The notes beneath the pieces are model-generated. The model was not told the DNA's origin. It ran no database searches and was given only the letters and a program-made list of their open reading frames with translations. From positions 1 through 43,404 of the forward strand of contig JAGDAX010000071.1 in assembly GCA_017848335.1 (NCBI GenBank): a stretch of DNA of 43,404 nt, read 5' to 3'. Positions 7,399 to 16,868 of this stretch are shown piece by piece (within the stretch, counting starts at the first letter, position 1; every line of letters starts with the position of its first letter). Position numbers and translations under genes: made by a program. The stretch is from Clostridia bacterium (GTDB taxonomy: Bacteria; Bacillota; Clostridia; UBA1212).

Positions 7399-7616
7399 AT
7401 TCAGAGGAAGCTTCCGCGGAAAAACCGGCGAAGGCTTCGGGCGGGATTTAAGGATTTATTAAACAGCGGCTGTTAAAATTTGCGTCTAAATAAGCGCTGA
7501 ACAAATGCCCCCTGCGGGCGGGAAATTGACGCGGCGTATTGCCGCGCCGGCGGTCAGCGTGATCTCAAAGAAAAAACGCGGCGGGTCCGCACATTAACGG
7601 GAACGGTGAGCTTTTC

Positions 7617-8813
7617 ATGAAGATAAAGAAAAAAATCGTGATTCTGTCTGTCATAGCGCTGGCGGTGGTTGTATTTGCGACGGCATATTTCAACCTGATT
7701 CTGCCTGTCCTGAACGTGCTGTATAACCCCATCAAGGGCAACGAAGGGAACCGGCAGACCGACACCGTCATAAGGCACGATATGGACGTGGTCATCGACC
7801 CCAACGACCCGTACCATTTGGGCAACATGACTGATTTTCCGGGGTTTGACGACCCCGAGGCCACGGTGGACCCCGAGAATCCCGGGGGCAATGAGGATCC
7901 GTATGACCCGGACGACCCCGATAAGCCTGACGAGCCTTCCATAGCCGAGGGCGAGTTTGATATTGACGCGGCGGTGCGCATCAAGGCCTCCCAGATCACC
8001 TTCGAGCCCGGCACGCGCAATCTGCTGCTGGTGGGCTTCAACCCGGACGAGCAGCTGGCGGACAGTATTTTCATCGTGAACATCGACGAAGGCCGCAAGC
8101 TCATCAAGCTGATTTCCGTGCCCAGGGACACCTACGTGCCTCATTCCAAGGCCACCCAGGACGCCATGAAGGCGGCGCGCTACTACTACGCGGCGGGCTC
8201 CCATAAGATCAACGCCACTTATTTCATCGGCAGCAATATCATCAAATACGTGGGCGGCAAGTTCAACAACTCAGGTATCGACTTTATGTGCGCGATCCTG
8301 TCGGCCATGCTTCCGGGATGCGAGATCGACGACTACGTGTACGTGGACTTCTTCGGCTTCATGGATATTATCGACGTGGCCGGCGGCATATACGTTACCT
8401 CGCCCGAGAATATGTACACCCTCGAGGGCGAGCTCGCCATCCGCAAGGGCCGCTACAAGCTGACCGCCCGCGAAGCGCTCTTCTACGTCCGCAACAGAAG
8501 CCGGCTCAAGCCCAACGGCGAGAACACCTTCACAGGCGGCGACAACTACCGCAAGATGAACCAGGCGAACTTCATCACCGAGGCGGCCACACAGCTCCTG
8601 ACCAAGGAGAACATGACGATGAACAAGATCCTGAACTATATGGACGTGCTCAAGAAGAGCGTCTTCCACAGCGTCACGGCGAGCAAGCTTTCGTACTACC
8701 TGCCCGTGGGCGCGGACTTCGCCAACAAGGAGTACAAGGTCGTGTCCTACGTCATCGCCGGCAAGGAGATCGACCCCTTCGGCGACCACTCGTCTTACGT
8801 GCAGCTTGACTGA
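7617..8813 (+). CDS. LytR-CpsA-Psr (LCP) family protein
   Basis: Membrane-anchored enzyme of the family that transfers teichoic acid-like or other anionic polymers from lipid carriers to peptidoglycan. There is a single N-terminal membrane helix at about residues 7-28. An acidic Asp/Pro-rich linker follows at about 55-115. The LCP domain starts at about residue 130: LLLVGFNPDEQLADSIFIVN, the Arg motif LISVPRDTYV, HKINATYFIG, IDVAGGIYV and the REALFYVRNR motif near residue 290. These are the lipid-phosphate binding positions of the family, so activity is likely. Length 398 residues. The ribosome site (GGTGAG) is weak. It stands alone between repeat-rich spacers, so operon partners give no clue to the polymer. 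Confidence 0.9.
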   Translation: MKIKKKIVILSVIALAVVVFATAYFNLILPVLNVLYNPIKGNEGNRQTDTVIRHDMDVVIDPNDPYHLGNMTDFPGFDDPEATVDPENPGGNEDPYDPDDPDKPDEPSIAEGEFDIDAAVRIKASQITFEPGTRNLLLVGFNPDEQLADSIFIVNIDEGRKLIKLISVPRDTYVPHSKATQDAMKAARYYYAAGSHKINATYFIGSNIIKYVGGKFNNSGIDFMCAILSAMLPGCEIDDYVYVDFFGFMDIIDVAGGIYVTSPENMYTLEGELAIRKGRYKLTAREALFYVRNRSRLKPNGENTFTGGDNYRKMNQANFITEAATQLLTKENMTMNKILNYMDVLKKSVFHSVTASKLSYYLPVGADFANKEYKVVSYVIAGKEIDPFGDHSSYVQLD

Positions 8814-8829
8814 GGAAAACCGGGGCATT

Positions 8830-9050
8830 GCGGGCGCCGCGCGGAACGCGCGCCGATGAGTGCCCGGCGCCAGGTGCCGAGTTCCGGAAAAAGGCCAAAG
8901 GCACCCGGCGCACAGCCCCTGTCACAAGGATGCAGACGCGTAATCAAGCCTGCAGCTCGAGTTCCATAGCCTGCAGCCCGCATCTCATAGCTCGCGCGGA
9001 ACGTGCGCCGGCCTCCGGCCTCCAGTCTCCGGCCTCCGGCCTTTCTTGGC
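8830..9050. repeat. dispersed intergenic repeat, copy B
   Basis: Includes ATGCAGACGCG, CATAGCCTGCAGCCCGCATC and the 20-mer TAGCTCGCGCGGAACGTGCG (8988-9007) shared exactly with copy A. It ends in a run of CCGGCCTC repeats just before the ABC operon ribosome site. Confidence 0.7.
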
Positions 9051-9088
9051 ACTTATCACTCAATTACAAACCACTTCAGGAGGAAAAA

Positions 9089-10042
9089 ATGATCCGTATC
9101 GAAAACCTTGTTAAAACGTACGGCAAGGTCGTGGCTCTCGACGACGTCTCCTTCGACGTCAACAAGGGCGAAATACTGGGCTTCCTGGGGCCGAACGGCG
9201 CCGGCAAAAGCACAGCCATGAATATTATTACCGGGTATCTCGCGCCCACGTCCGGCACCGTGCTGGTGGACGGCGTGGACATTGCGGACAAGACCATGGA
9301 GATCCGAAGGATGATCGGATACCTTCCGGAGCTGCCGCCTCTTTACGGGGATATGACCGTAAACGAATACCTCAATTTCATCTGCGACCTGAAGTCGGTG
9401 TCCGCCAAGGCCCGCAAGAGCATGCTGGACGACATCACGTACATTGTCAAAATCGGCGACGTGCGCAAGCGGCTTGTCAAGAACCTCTCCAAGGGCTACC
9501 GCCAGAGAGTCGGGTTCGCGCAGGCATTGGTGGGCGATCCGCCGATCCTCATTCTCGATGAGCCCACGGTGGGTCTGGACCCGAGGCAGGTGCTGGAATT
9601 CAGGCGCATCATAAGCACGCTCGGCCGCAATCACACGATCATTCTCAGCACGCATATTCTGCAGGAGGTGACGGCGGTTTGCAGCGACGTGGTTATCATC
9701 AATAACGGCAAGGTCGCGAGGCAGGGCGCCATTTCCGAGTTTACCTCCGCGGGAGGCAGCGAGAAGCGGATGGTGGTGACCTTCGATGGCAGGAAGCCGG
9801 ACTGCGAAGAGCTCCTGAAGAGCATTCCGGAGATCTCCTCGTTTAACTTCTCGCGCATCGACAGGAACGCCGCGGTGTTCAGGATCGTCACGTCGGGAAG
9901 CACGGACGCCGCCAGAAGCATTTTCCGCGCGGCAGTTGAGAAAAACATACCTATTCTCGAGATGAAGTCCGTCGAGAAGAGTCTCGAGGAGGAGTTCGTC
10001 AATATCATTTCAAAGGATACTTCCGAGGGAGGTGAGGACTGA
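9089..10042 (+). CDS. ABC transporter ATP-binding protein, GldA-like
   Basis: ATPase of a four-gene ABC-2 system. The start is ATG 9089, directly after AGGAGG. The open frame extends to 8828, but that part lies in intergenic repeat. Walker A GPNGAGKS is near residue 38, the signature LSKGYRQRVG near 133, Walker B LILDEPT near 156, and the switch His in LSTHIL. The roughly 90 residues after the nucleotide domain form the C-terminal extension common in GldA-type ATPases. Length 317 residues. The stop codon overlaps the start of the permease gene (TGATG). Related operons are described in Bacteroidetes gliding and widely in Firmicutes with unknown cargo. No gliding genes are present here, so cargo is unknown. 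Confidence 0.92.
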   Translation: MIRIENLVKTYGKVVALDDVSFDVNKGEILGFLGPNGAGKSTAMNIITGYLAPTSGTVLVDGVDIADKTMEIRRMIGYLPELPPLYGDMTVNEYLNFICDLKSVSAKARKSMLDDITYIVKIGDVRKRLVKNLSKGYRQRVGFAQALVGDPPILILDEPTVGLDPRQVLEFRRIISTLGRNHTIILSTHILQEVTAVCSDVVIINNGKVARQGAISEFTSAGGSEKRMVVTFDGRKPDCEELLKSIPEISSFNFSRIDRNAAVFRIVTSGSTDAARSIFRAAVEKNIPILEMKSVEKSLEEEFVNIISKDTSEGGED

Positions 10043-10755
10043 TGGAGGCTGTTTTCAAAAGAGAGCTTCAAAGCTATTTTAAATCGCCGGTGGCGTACTT
10101 TGTGATCGCGTTCTTCGGCGCACTCACGGGGCTGTATTTCTGGAACATCAACCTCTACAACGGCAGCATCGAGTTTACGATGACGCTGGCGTCGCTCACC
10201 ACGTTCCTCATCTTCTTCATTCCGGTCATTACCATGAAGCTTTTTGCGGACGACAAGAAAAACGGCACCGAGGTGCTGCTGCGTACCGCGCCTGTTCCCA
10301 CGTGGAAGATCGTGCTGGGCAAGTATCTTGCCTCGGTGGTGGTGTTCGGGTGCATGTGCCTTGAGACCATGATCTGCCCCATCATTATGACGTTCTTCGT
10401 GAATGACAGCGGCGTGTTCCCGCTGGCGATGACCGTCGGCGGTTATGCCGGATTCTTTATGCTGGGGCTTGCCTATCTGGCGGTGGGAACCTTCGCGTCC
10501 TCGGTCACGGACAGCCAGCCCATTGCCGCGGTGCTCGGCGTCATTATACTCATAGCCATCACCTTCGTGCAGACAATAGGAGAGACGATCAAAGGCTGGC
10601 TGGGAAGGGTACTCATCTGGATATCGCTGTCGTCCAGATATGACGACTTCGCGTCGGGTATTTTCAGCGTGTCCTCGGTGTTCTTCTATCTGACCTTTAC
10701 GCTGCTGGTGCTTTTCTTCACCTCGGTCAATATTGAGAGAAAGAGGTGGAACTGA
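10042..10755 (+). CDS. ABC-2 type permease, GldF-like
   Basis: Membrane partner of the ATPase encoded just upstream; the two overlap by 1 nt at TGATG. The 237 residues hold six hydrophobic segments. It starts MEAVFKRELQSYFKSPVAYF, the usual opening of GldF/NosY-like permeases, and has the ADDKKNGTEVLLRTAP cytoplasmic loop that contacts the ATPase. The next gene overlaps its stop in the same way, so the four genes are certainly one transcript. Confidence 0.9.
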   Translation: MEAVFKRELQSYFKSPVAYFVIAFFGALTGLYFWNINLYNGSIEFTMTLASLTTFLIFFIPVITMKLFADDKKNGTEVLLRTAPVPTWKIVLGKYLASVVVFGCMCLETMICPIIMTFFVNDSGVFPLAMTVGGYAGFFMLGLAYLAVGTFASSVTDSQPIAAVLGVIILIAITFVQTIGETIKGWLGRVLIWISLSSRYDDFASGIFSVSSVFFYLTFTLLVLFFTSVNIERKRWN

Positions 10756-12359
10756 TGGCCGGTAAATTCAAGGACAAGCTTAAAGATAAATTCAAGGACA
10801 ACGCTGCCGGCAAAGCCGCCGATTCCTCCGTGAAGAATGCTCCAGGCGCCGCCCCCGGCAGGAACGCCCCGGACGGCAAGCCCCGCAAGGGCGTCAAAAA
10901 TCTCGTCTCAGGCAGAAGATTTGCCAAAAATACAAACCTTATCGTGCTGGTGGTGGTCTTCGTGGCGGTGTTCGTGCTGCTGAACCTTCTGGCGGAGCTT
11001 ATTCCGGGCATCGACAATACCACCGGCAAGCTGTTCACCCTCACCGACATTTCCCGCGAAGTGCTGGGAAATCTCAAAGAGGACGTCACTATTTACGCGC
11101 TCTACGACAGAGTTGAGGGCGAAGCGGAGACGGGCCCCGGCAAGAGAGCCGAGCAGGTCAAGATTCTGGACCTTTACGACGCCTACCCGAGAGTCACGGT
11201 GAGATACGTTGACCTCGACCGCAACCCCTCCTTCCTGGCGAGCACGGTGGGCGAAACCGCGCAGTCGGGCTACAGCAAGGGCGACTTTATCGTGAAGTGC
11301 GGCAGCAGGATACGCCACGTCACCTCCAAGGACATTTACGCCACCACGACGCAGACGTACAGCTACTTTTATCAGTACGAGGTGACCACGGGCATACAGG
11401 CGGAGACCAAATTCACGTCCGCGATCCTCAAGGTGCTGGGCGACACGCCGGTCATGTGCTATTCCGTGGGCTTCGGCGAGAGCTCGCAGGCCAACTATTC
11501 GGCCATACTGGACTACGTGAGCGACAGCGGCTACGACGTCGTTTCGGTGGATCTCCGGACTGACGATATTCCCGAGAATGCCGCGGGCATGATGTTCTTC
11601 GGCCCCACGGAGGATCTCACGGTGGCCGCCATGGACACCCTTAAAAGATGGCTCGGCAAGGGCCACAGCGCCTACTTCTTTATGGACGTCAAAAAGGTGT
11701 CCGACGACGGCGTGATATACGAGAGGTTCGACCGCTTCAATGAGGTCTTCAAGGATTACGGGATCGCGCTGGAGAGGAATATTGTCGAGGAAACAGGCGA
11801 AAACGCCATGCAGTCAACAGGCTCCGACAGAATATTCAAGGCCCGCACGAGCATGGCCGGCGCCCTTGAGAATCTTCCCAGGACTGAGATACATATCGCC
11901 AACACCAGGGGCCTCGAGATCGAGAATACAGGCTCCACGTACGAGGCGGAGGCCTTCGTCTCGACAAGCAGCGACGCCAAGTCCATCTCCATCGACAATG
12001 AGACAGTAAGGACCGGCGTCTCCGTGGTGGCCGCCAGCGGCAAAAGCTACGTAGGCACGGCAGTCTCGAAAATATGCGTCTTCGGCTCGTCGCAGACATT
12101 TACGGATATGATACTGCAGTTCTACGGCTCCGCGTCGAAGCAGCAGATGATTTCCGCCAGCATGAAGTGGATGGATCTGGAATCCCAGTCCAACGTGGCG
12201 GATTCCATCGAGGCCAAGGAGTACAATAACGGCGTCAAGAGCGCCGTGATCGTTACGGAAACACAGATGCGCGCAATCGTAATTGTGACGATGATAGTTG
12301 TGCCGGCGTTGATTCTTGTCGCGGGCTTCATTGTCTGGATCAGAAGGAGGCACCTGTGA
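10755..12359 (+). CDS. GldG-like ABC accessory protein
   Basis: A 534-residue membrane protein of the GldG / DUF4350-type family (ABC_transp_aux), which accompanies GldA/GldF-type ABC systems. About 45 Lys-rich cytoplasmic residues come first, then one membrane helix (about 55-80). A large extracytoplasmic domain carries the TLTDISREVL and FFGPTEDLT-type segments. A second helix (about 508-530) and a basic end (WIRRRHL) close it. I chose ATG 10755, which overlaps the preceding stop and has GAGGTGG upstream; a GTG at 10746 is possible. Its role in transport is not established in any member I know. Confidence 0.82.
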   Translation: MAGKFKDKLKDKFKDNAAGKAADSSVKNAPGAAPGRNAPDGKPRKGVKNLVSGRRFAKNTNLIVLVVVFVAVFVLLNLLAELIPGIDNTTGKLFTLTDISREVLGNLKEDVTIYALYDRVEGEAETGPGKRAEQVKILDLYDAYPRVTVRYVDLDRNPSFLASTVGETAQSGYSKGDFIVKCGSRIRHVTSKDIYATTTQTYSYFYQYEVTTGIQAETKFTSAILKVLGDTPVMCYSVGFGESSQANYSAILDYVSDSGYDVVSVDLRTDDIPENAAGMMFFGPTEDLTVAAMDTLKRWLGKGHSAYFFMDVKKVSDDGVIYERFDRFNEVFKDYGIALERNIVEETGENAMQSTGSDRIFKARTSMAGALENLPRTEIHIANTRGLEIENTGSTYEAEAFVSTSSDAKSISIDNETVRTGVSVVAASGKSYVGTAVSKICVFGSSQTFTDMILQFYGSASKQQMISASMKWMDLESQSNVADSIEAKEYNNGVKSAVIVTETQMRAIVIVTMIVVPALILVAGFIVWIRRRHL

Positions 12360-13984
12360 AAAAATATCTCACAACGATTATCGCGCTGGCGGTGCTGGCG
12401 GTGGTGGCCTCGGTGGCGGTCGTCATTCTCACGCTCAACAGCAGGAAGGACGGCCCCGGCAGCGACCCCGGAGAGACGCCCGGCACCGAATACGTGAGGC
12501 TCTTCAATTACAATCTCGACAGCGTCGCAAAGGCCGAGTCGTCCTACGACGGCAGCACCTACGTTGTGGAGAGGTCAAAGGATGAGGAGGGCAACACCGT
12601 CTGGATCTGCACGTCGGATCCCTCCATTGAGACGTATTCAAGCTCGATTTCGTCGCTGATCTCCACCATCGTTTCGTCCTCCTCCGCGACTCCCATCAGA
12701 GACGTGGAAAATCTCAAGGAGTACGGCTTCACGGAGGACCGCAAGAGCAGCATGTTTATAAGGCTCACCACGCTGGAGGGCCTCTCCGATACGATCTATA
12801 TCGGCAATTTTGATTTTACACGCAACAGCCGCTACGTTTATCTGGACGACGGCTCGGACACGGTCTATAAGCTGAACGCCCGCTCGGCCGAGAGGATGCT
12901 CATAAGGAAGCAGGATCTCATTCAGATGAAGGCGTTCACGTACCTTTCCACGGACGTACCCGAGCATTTTACGGTGTACAGCAAGGGAGAAAAGCTGCTT
13001 GAGCTGTCCTGCACGGGAGTCGACGAGGAGACGGGCGCCGCCTGGACCGTGAAGCACCCCATCGAGCGCGACAGCGAAAACAGCGCCGTCAACGATATCA
13101 TCTCGACACTCAAGGACATCCCGCTGTTTGAGATCTCCGGGGAGCTTGTCGCGGAGGAGGAGCTGGTCAATTACGGCCTTGCCCCGGCTGATATCGAGTA
13201 TTATCTGTACATGAAGGACACCGACGGCAACGTCAGGCGTTACTCCATCAAGGTGGGCTTCAAGAGCGAGGACGGCAACTATTATTACTGCACCGTGGAC
13301 GACGGCATTGACGGGTTTTACGACGTTTACACCGTCGACGTGCGCTACATCAGCAAGAGCATCGACCCTCTCGCATACGTCGACACCTTCCTGTACGTAA
13401 AGGACTCCGACCTGCTCGGCAAGGTGCTTATCGAGTACGGCGGAGAAACGCAGACGATGGAATACGAGTACGAGACCGTCAAGACCACCAACCCCAAGGG
13501 CGAGGAGGTCGAGGAGCTCAAGGTCACGCGCTTTTTCAACGGCCGTGAAGCCGTGGACGACGACAACTACTGCATAGTCATAAACGACAACCGCTTCACG
13601 CCTCCCACGGAGGAGGATCTGGCCAAAAACCGCGACAACGACGTCTCCAACGACACCAACACCGCCAACCCGTACGAGGCCTTCAACCACCTGCTGTTCA
13701 GCCTCTACTCCAACCTGATCCTTTCGGACATTTCGCTGGAAGAGCCCGCGGCCGACGCGCTCGGCGAGCGGGTCATTGCGGTCACATACACGGAGAGGGA
13801 CGGCAGCGTGTACAAGATCGAGCTTTTTGAGCGCGACAATACCACGGCCTACGCATACATAAACGGCCACTATGCCGGCGGATACTGCCGCACCACGGGC
13901 CTTCGCGGCAACGACTACAGGAACGGGGACTACCCGGCCTCGCTGAAGGCGCTGAACATCGTGATGGCGATGATCGCGGCGTGA
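12356..13984 (+). CDS. DUF4340 domain-containing membrane protein
   Basis: Fourth gene of the ABC operon. The GTG start at 12356 overlaps the preceding stop by 4 nt, with AGGAGG just upstream. A single N-terminal membrane helix (about 5-25) anchors an extracytoplasmic region of over 500 residues. It follows the repeated DUF4340 pattern: a strand-rich module with YVRLFNYNLDSV, LKEYGFTED, TIYIGNFDF and VYKLN, then a second one around residue 210-330. DUF4340 proteins are regular companions of GldG-like proteins. Function unknown, presumably part of the same envelope complex. Confidence 0.82.
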   Translation: MKKYLTTIIALAVLAVVASVAVVILTLNSRKDGPGSDPGETPGTEYVRLFNYNLDSVAKAESSYDGSTYVVERSKDEEGNTVWICTSDPSIETYSSSISSLISTIVSSSSATPIRDVENLKEYGFTEDRKSSMFIRLTTLEGLSDTIYIGNFDFTRNSRYVYLDDGSDTVYKLNARSAERMLIRKQDLIQMKAFTYLSTDVPEHFTVYSKGEKLLELSCTGVDEETGAAWTVKHPIERDSENSAVNDIISTLKDIPLFEISGELVAEEELVNYGLAPADIEYYLYMKDTDGNVRRYSIKVGFKSEDGNYYYCTVDDGIDGFYDVYTVDVRYISKSIDPLAYVDTFLYVKDSDLLGKVLIEYGGETQTMEYEYETVKTTNPKGEEVEELKVTRFFNGREAVDDDNYCIVINDNRFTPPTEEDLAKNRDNDVSNDTNTANPYEAFNHLLFSLYSNLILSDISLEEPAADALGERVIAVTYTERDGSVYKIELFERDNTTAYAYINGHYAGGYCRTTGLRGNDYRNGDYPASLKALNIVMAMIAA

Positions 13985-13994
13985 TGGTTTTGTG

Positions 13995-14245
13995 CGGACA
14001 GAGGCACGAGACAAGAGGCCGGAGGCCGGAGAATTCGGCAGCCGGTGAACGAATCGGGTTCCGCGTCTGCATTCTGTGGCGAGCGCTTAGTGCCGGGTGC
14101 CGGCCGCGCGAGTTATGGCCTGTGAGCTATGGCCTGTGAGTTATGGGACTGAAGCGCCGGATGACGCCGCGCGCGGAACGCGCCTTTGGCCTTTGGCCTC
14201 TAGACTCTGGCCTCTAGCCTCTGGGCTTTTGGCTCTTGCCCCAAG
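13995..14245. repeat. dispersed intergenic repeat, copy C
   Basis: Contains GGCCGGAGGCCGGAGA, then TCGGCAGC and GTGAACGAATCGG (close to copy D). It also has CCGCGTCTGCAT, which is the reverse complement of the ATGCAGACGCGG element of copy E. GTGCCGGGTGCCGG and repeated (A/G)GTTATGGCCTGTGAG follow. It fills nearly all of the 297-bp gap before lgt. Confidence 0.65.
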
Positions 14246-14281
14246 CCTGTAATTTTACCAAAAACATTAAAGGAGTTTTTT

Positions 14282-15475
14282 ATGAATCCGGGAGCGTTAC
14301 TTGCCATGGACGTCGAAAAGTATTTCATTTCTTTTCCGAAGCTTGGCATCAATCTGGAAAACATCAACCCCGTGGCGTTCAGGATCGGCAGCTTTGCGAT
14401 CCGCTGGTACGGTATTATCATATGCCTGGGATTGCTGCTCTGCGTCATATTGGGCATGAGAAAGTGCAAAAAGTACGCCATCAAGGCCGATGACCTGCTG
14501 GATTATATTATTATAGGGATCCCTGCCGCCATCATAGGCGCAAGAATATACTACGTGGCGTTCAGCTGGAAGGATTTCTCCGGAAACCTGAAGGAGATAT
14601 TCGCCATCTGGAAAGGCGGCCTCGCCATCTACGGCGCTGTTATCGCGATTGCCATTACTGCGTTCATTATCTGCAGGGTCAAAAAAATCAGATTCCTGCA
14701 CATTCTGGACTTTGCGCTGCCCTACGTGATGCTGGGGCAGGCTATCGGACGCTGGGGCAATTTCTTCAACCAGGAAGCCTTCGGCGGGCCGACGAATTTC
14801 GCTTTGGGAATGACCGGCAATCTGATTGCCCGAAAGATGGGAGAAGGCGTCACGGTGCACCCCACGTTCCTCTATGAGTCGCTGTGGTGCTTCGCGGGCT
14901 TTGCGTTCATCGCGATCTACAGGCAGAAGCTGCAGAAGAACATCGGCGAGGTTTCGGCACTGTATATGATCGTATACGGCGCGGAGCGTGCGCTGGTGGA
15001 GGGGCTCAGGACGGACAGCCTGATGCTCAATATCGGAAGCTTCGGCATAAGGGTTTCGCAGTGGCTTTCGGTGGCGCTGGTGATCGTCGGTATTGCGCTG
15101 TTCATTGACTCGCGCATCAGGGGCAAGAGCCTGGCGGAGCTTCGCGAGGAGTTTGCGCAGAAGCTTGCCGGGAATGATCCGGGAAGCAAAACCGGCGCGG
15201 AGACGGCCGGTGAGACGGCGGGCGAGCCTGAGGAGGCGACAGGGCTTGCGGCCATCGCCAGGAAGCTTTCGGAGGCGGAGCTTTTGAGCGAAGCCGGGGA
15301 GAATTCCGGAGAGACCGCCGAGGGGGCTGCCGGAGAAATTACCGGAGAGACCGCCGAAGGGGCGGCAGGAGAAATTACCGGGGAGACAGCCGAAGAGGCG
15401 GCCGGAGAAATTACCGGGGAGACCGCCGAAAAGGCTGCCGGATCTGAAGCTTCCGGCGAGGTTAAGGACTTCTGA
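14282..15475 (+). CDS. lgt: prolipoprotein diacylglyceryl transferase with long acidic C-terminal tail
   Basis: Transfers diacylglycerol from phosphatidylglycerol to the lipobox Cys of pre-lipoproteins, in the cytoplasmic membrane. Seven hydrophobic segments are readable. The family motifs are GGLAIYGAV, GRWGNFFNQEAFGG (catalytic Arg and the conserved NxE) and YGAERALVEGLRTDSL (second key Arg). The normal enzyme ends near residue 285. Here about 110 more residues follow, rich in Glu, Ala, Gly and Thr, including three exact-length copies of a 12-residue AEGAAGEITGET unit. The start is ATG with AAGGAG upstream. rodA follows 85 bp later on the same strand. Confidence 0.93.
   Translation: MNPGALLAMDVEKYFISFPKLGINLENINPVAFRIGSFAIRWYGIIICLGLLLCVILGMRKCKKYAIKADDLLDYIIIGIPAAIIGARIYYVAFSWKDFSGNLKEIFAIWKGGLAIYGAVIAIAITAFIICRVKKIRFLHILDFALPYVMLGQAIGRWGNFFNQEAFGGPTNFALGMTGNLIARKMGEGVTVHPTFLYESLWCFAGFAFIAIYRQKLQKNIGEVSALYMIVYGAERALVEGLRTDSLMLNIGSFGIRVSQWLSVALVIVGIALFIDSRIRGKSLAELREEFAQKLAGNDPGSKTGAETAGETAGEPEEATGLAAIARKLSEAELLSEAGENSGETAEGAAGEITGETAEGAAGEITGETAEEAAGEITGETAEKAAGSEASGEVKDF
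15317..15441 (+). repeat. 36-bp coding tandem repeat in the lgt tail
   Basis: Units start at 15317, 15353, 15389 and (partial) 15425, each encoding AE(G/E)AAGEITGET. The period is a multiple of three, so copy-number change would keep the frame. Confidence 0.9.
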
Positions 15476-15560
15476 GCTTCCGCAGACGTTTCGAACAGAG
15501 TCTTGAACTGCGTTTTGAATGATCGGGAAGTTTGAATGATCAGGAAGGAGGCGAAAAGCA

Positions 15561-16715
15561 TTGGGCGAAAGTCTCGGCAACGTATCCATTGGCGCGGGCA
15601 AGCGGGTCGATTATTTCAAGAAATTTGACTACCTGCTGCTGGCCGCCGTGCTTGCGGTCACGGCAATAGGGCTCGTGTATCTCAGCAGCGCGCAGTACGA
15701 TAAATATCTGGATCACGGTCAGAGACAGATGATCGTTCAGCTTATCGGGCTGTTCATAGGCATTTCCCTCTGCATCGTCTTCACGTTTTTTGATTATCGG
15801 ACCTTCAAAAAAATCTATATTCCGTTTTACGTGATCAACTCCATACTGATGCTGGCGGTGTTCGTGCCGGGAATCGGTATCGACAGCGGCGGCAGCAGGA
15901 GCTGGCTCAACCTCGGCGTCACCACCTACCAGCCTTCGGAGCTCATGAAGCTGGCCATGGTCATATACGAGGGCGTGCAGCTGGAGCGGGCCAAAAAAGA
16001 GGGGATGACCTTTAAGAACGGGCTGAGGATCCTTCTCGGGTTCCTGTGGCCGCTGTTCCTCGTGTTTGCCCAAAAAGACCTGGGCATGGCCATTACGTAC
16101 ATTATCACGTTCCTGGTGCTCATTTACGTCGGAGAGGTGAAGCTGCGATACCTTGCGGGGGCGTTTGCTCTTGGCGCGGTAAGTCTGCCCTTCCTGTGGA
16201 AGTTCTACATGAACGGAACGAGGCGGGTGCGCTTTTTGGGCTTCCTGGATCCCGACAATGAGCTCTACTACGACTACACGCTGCAGCTGAGAAGGTCGCT
16301 CACGGCAATAGGCTCCGGCGGGCTCTACGGAAAGGGTCTCGGAGAGGGGCCCATGAATCGCGGCAATAAAATACTTGTAAAACTTACGGATATGATATAT
16401 TCTGTAGTCGCCGAGGAGGGCGGCTTCATCATGGCCGCGGCGGTGATAATCCTTTTCACCGTGATCCTGCTGAGGATTCTGTCCATTTCCTCGCGTTCGC
16501 AGGACTATTTCGGGCGGTGCGTCGCCAGCGGCATTTTCGCCGGGTTTTTCGTGGTCATCTTCCAGAATATTGCCATGAATCTGGGACTGATGCCCATCAC
16601 GGGGCTGGCTCTGCCGTTTATCAGTCAGGGGGGCAGCGCCATGCTGGCAAATTATATTTCGATCGGTATGGTTATGAGCATATCGATGCGGCGGGAGGAC
16701 GGGTTCTTTAAGTAA
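15561..16715 (+). CDS. rodA: SEDS-family peptidoglycan polymerase RodA
   Basis: Glycosyltransferase of the elongation machinery (SEDS family), working with a class B penicillin-binding protein that is not in this window. The 384 residues contain about ten membrane helices. Family motifs are DSGGSRSWLNLGVTTYQPSELMK, the AQKDLGMA segment holding the catalytic-type Asp, GSGGLYGKGLGEG, and LPITG-like LMPITGLALPFISQGGSAM near the end. RodA rather than FtsW is preferred because of the RSWLNLG and QKDLGMA patterns and the absence of division genes such as murG next to it. The start is TTG at 15561, 9 nt after AGGAGG. Confidence 0.9.
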   Translation: MGESLGNVSIGAGKRVDYFKKFDYLLLAAVLAVTAIGLVYLSSAQYDKYLDHGQRQMIVQLIGLFIGISLCIVFTFFDYRTFKKIYIPFYVINSILMLAVFVPGIGIDSGGSRSWLNLGVTTYQPSELMKLAMVIYEGVQLERAKKEGMTFKNGLRILLGFLWPLFLVFAQKDLGMAITYIITFLVLIYVGEVKLRYLAGAFALGAVSLPFLWKFYMNGTRRVRFLGFLDPDNELYYDYTLQLRRSLTAIGSGGLYGKGLGEGPMNRGNKILVKLTDMIYSVVAEEGGFIMAAAVIILFTVILLRILSISSRSQDYFGRCVASGIFAGFFVVIFQNIAMNLGLMPITGLALPFISQGGSAMLANYISIGMVMSISMRREDGFFK

Positions 16716-16868
16716 GCGCTGCTTTAATGCTCTTTACGCAAGCGACGGTGTTGTCACGATCAAAGGATGAGGATCACGGAAGATGCCCTGCGGCTCGCAT
16801 TTTGCATCCGGCAGGATGAAGCGCCGGACAGCCCTGACAGGTTACAAAAGACAAAACGGAGTATTGAC

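Larger units (their letters stand above)
6780..7616. other. 837-bp intergenic region: promoter, dispersed repeat, tandem repeats
   Basis: No credible gene. The left edge holds the leftward CBM9 promoter. 6883-7095 is a copy of the dispersed intergenic repeat family. About 7185-7260 contains three degenerate copies of a GATCCGCCTCGCGGGATT-like unit. 7274-7398 is a 25-bp tandem array. From 7440 an AT-richer stretch leads into the LCP gene, with a short hairpin (AACAGC/GCTGTT) and a possible TAAAAT -10, but no convincing -35. Confidence 0.6.
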
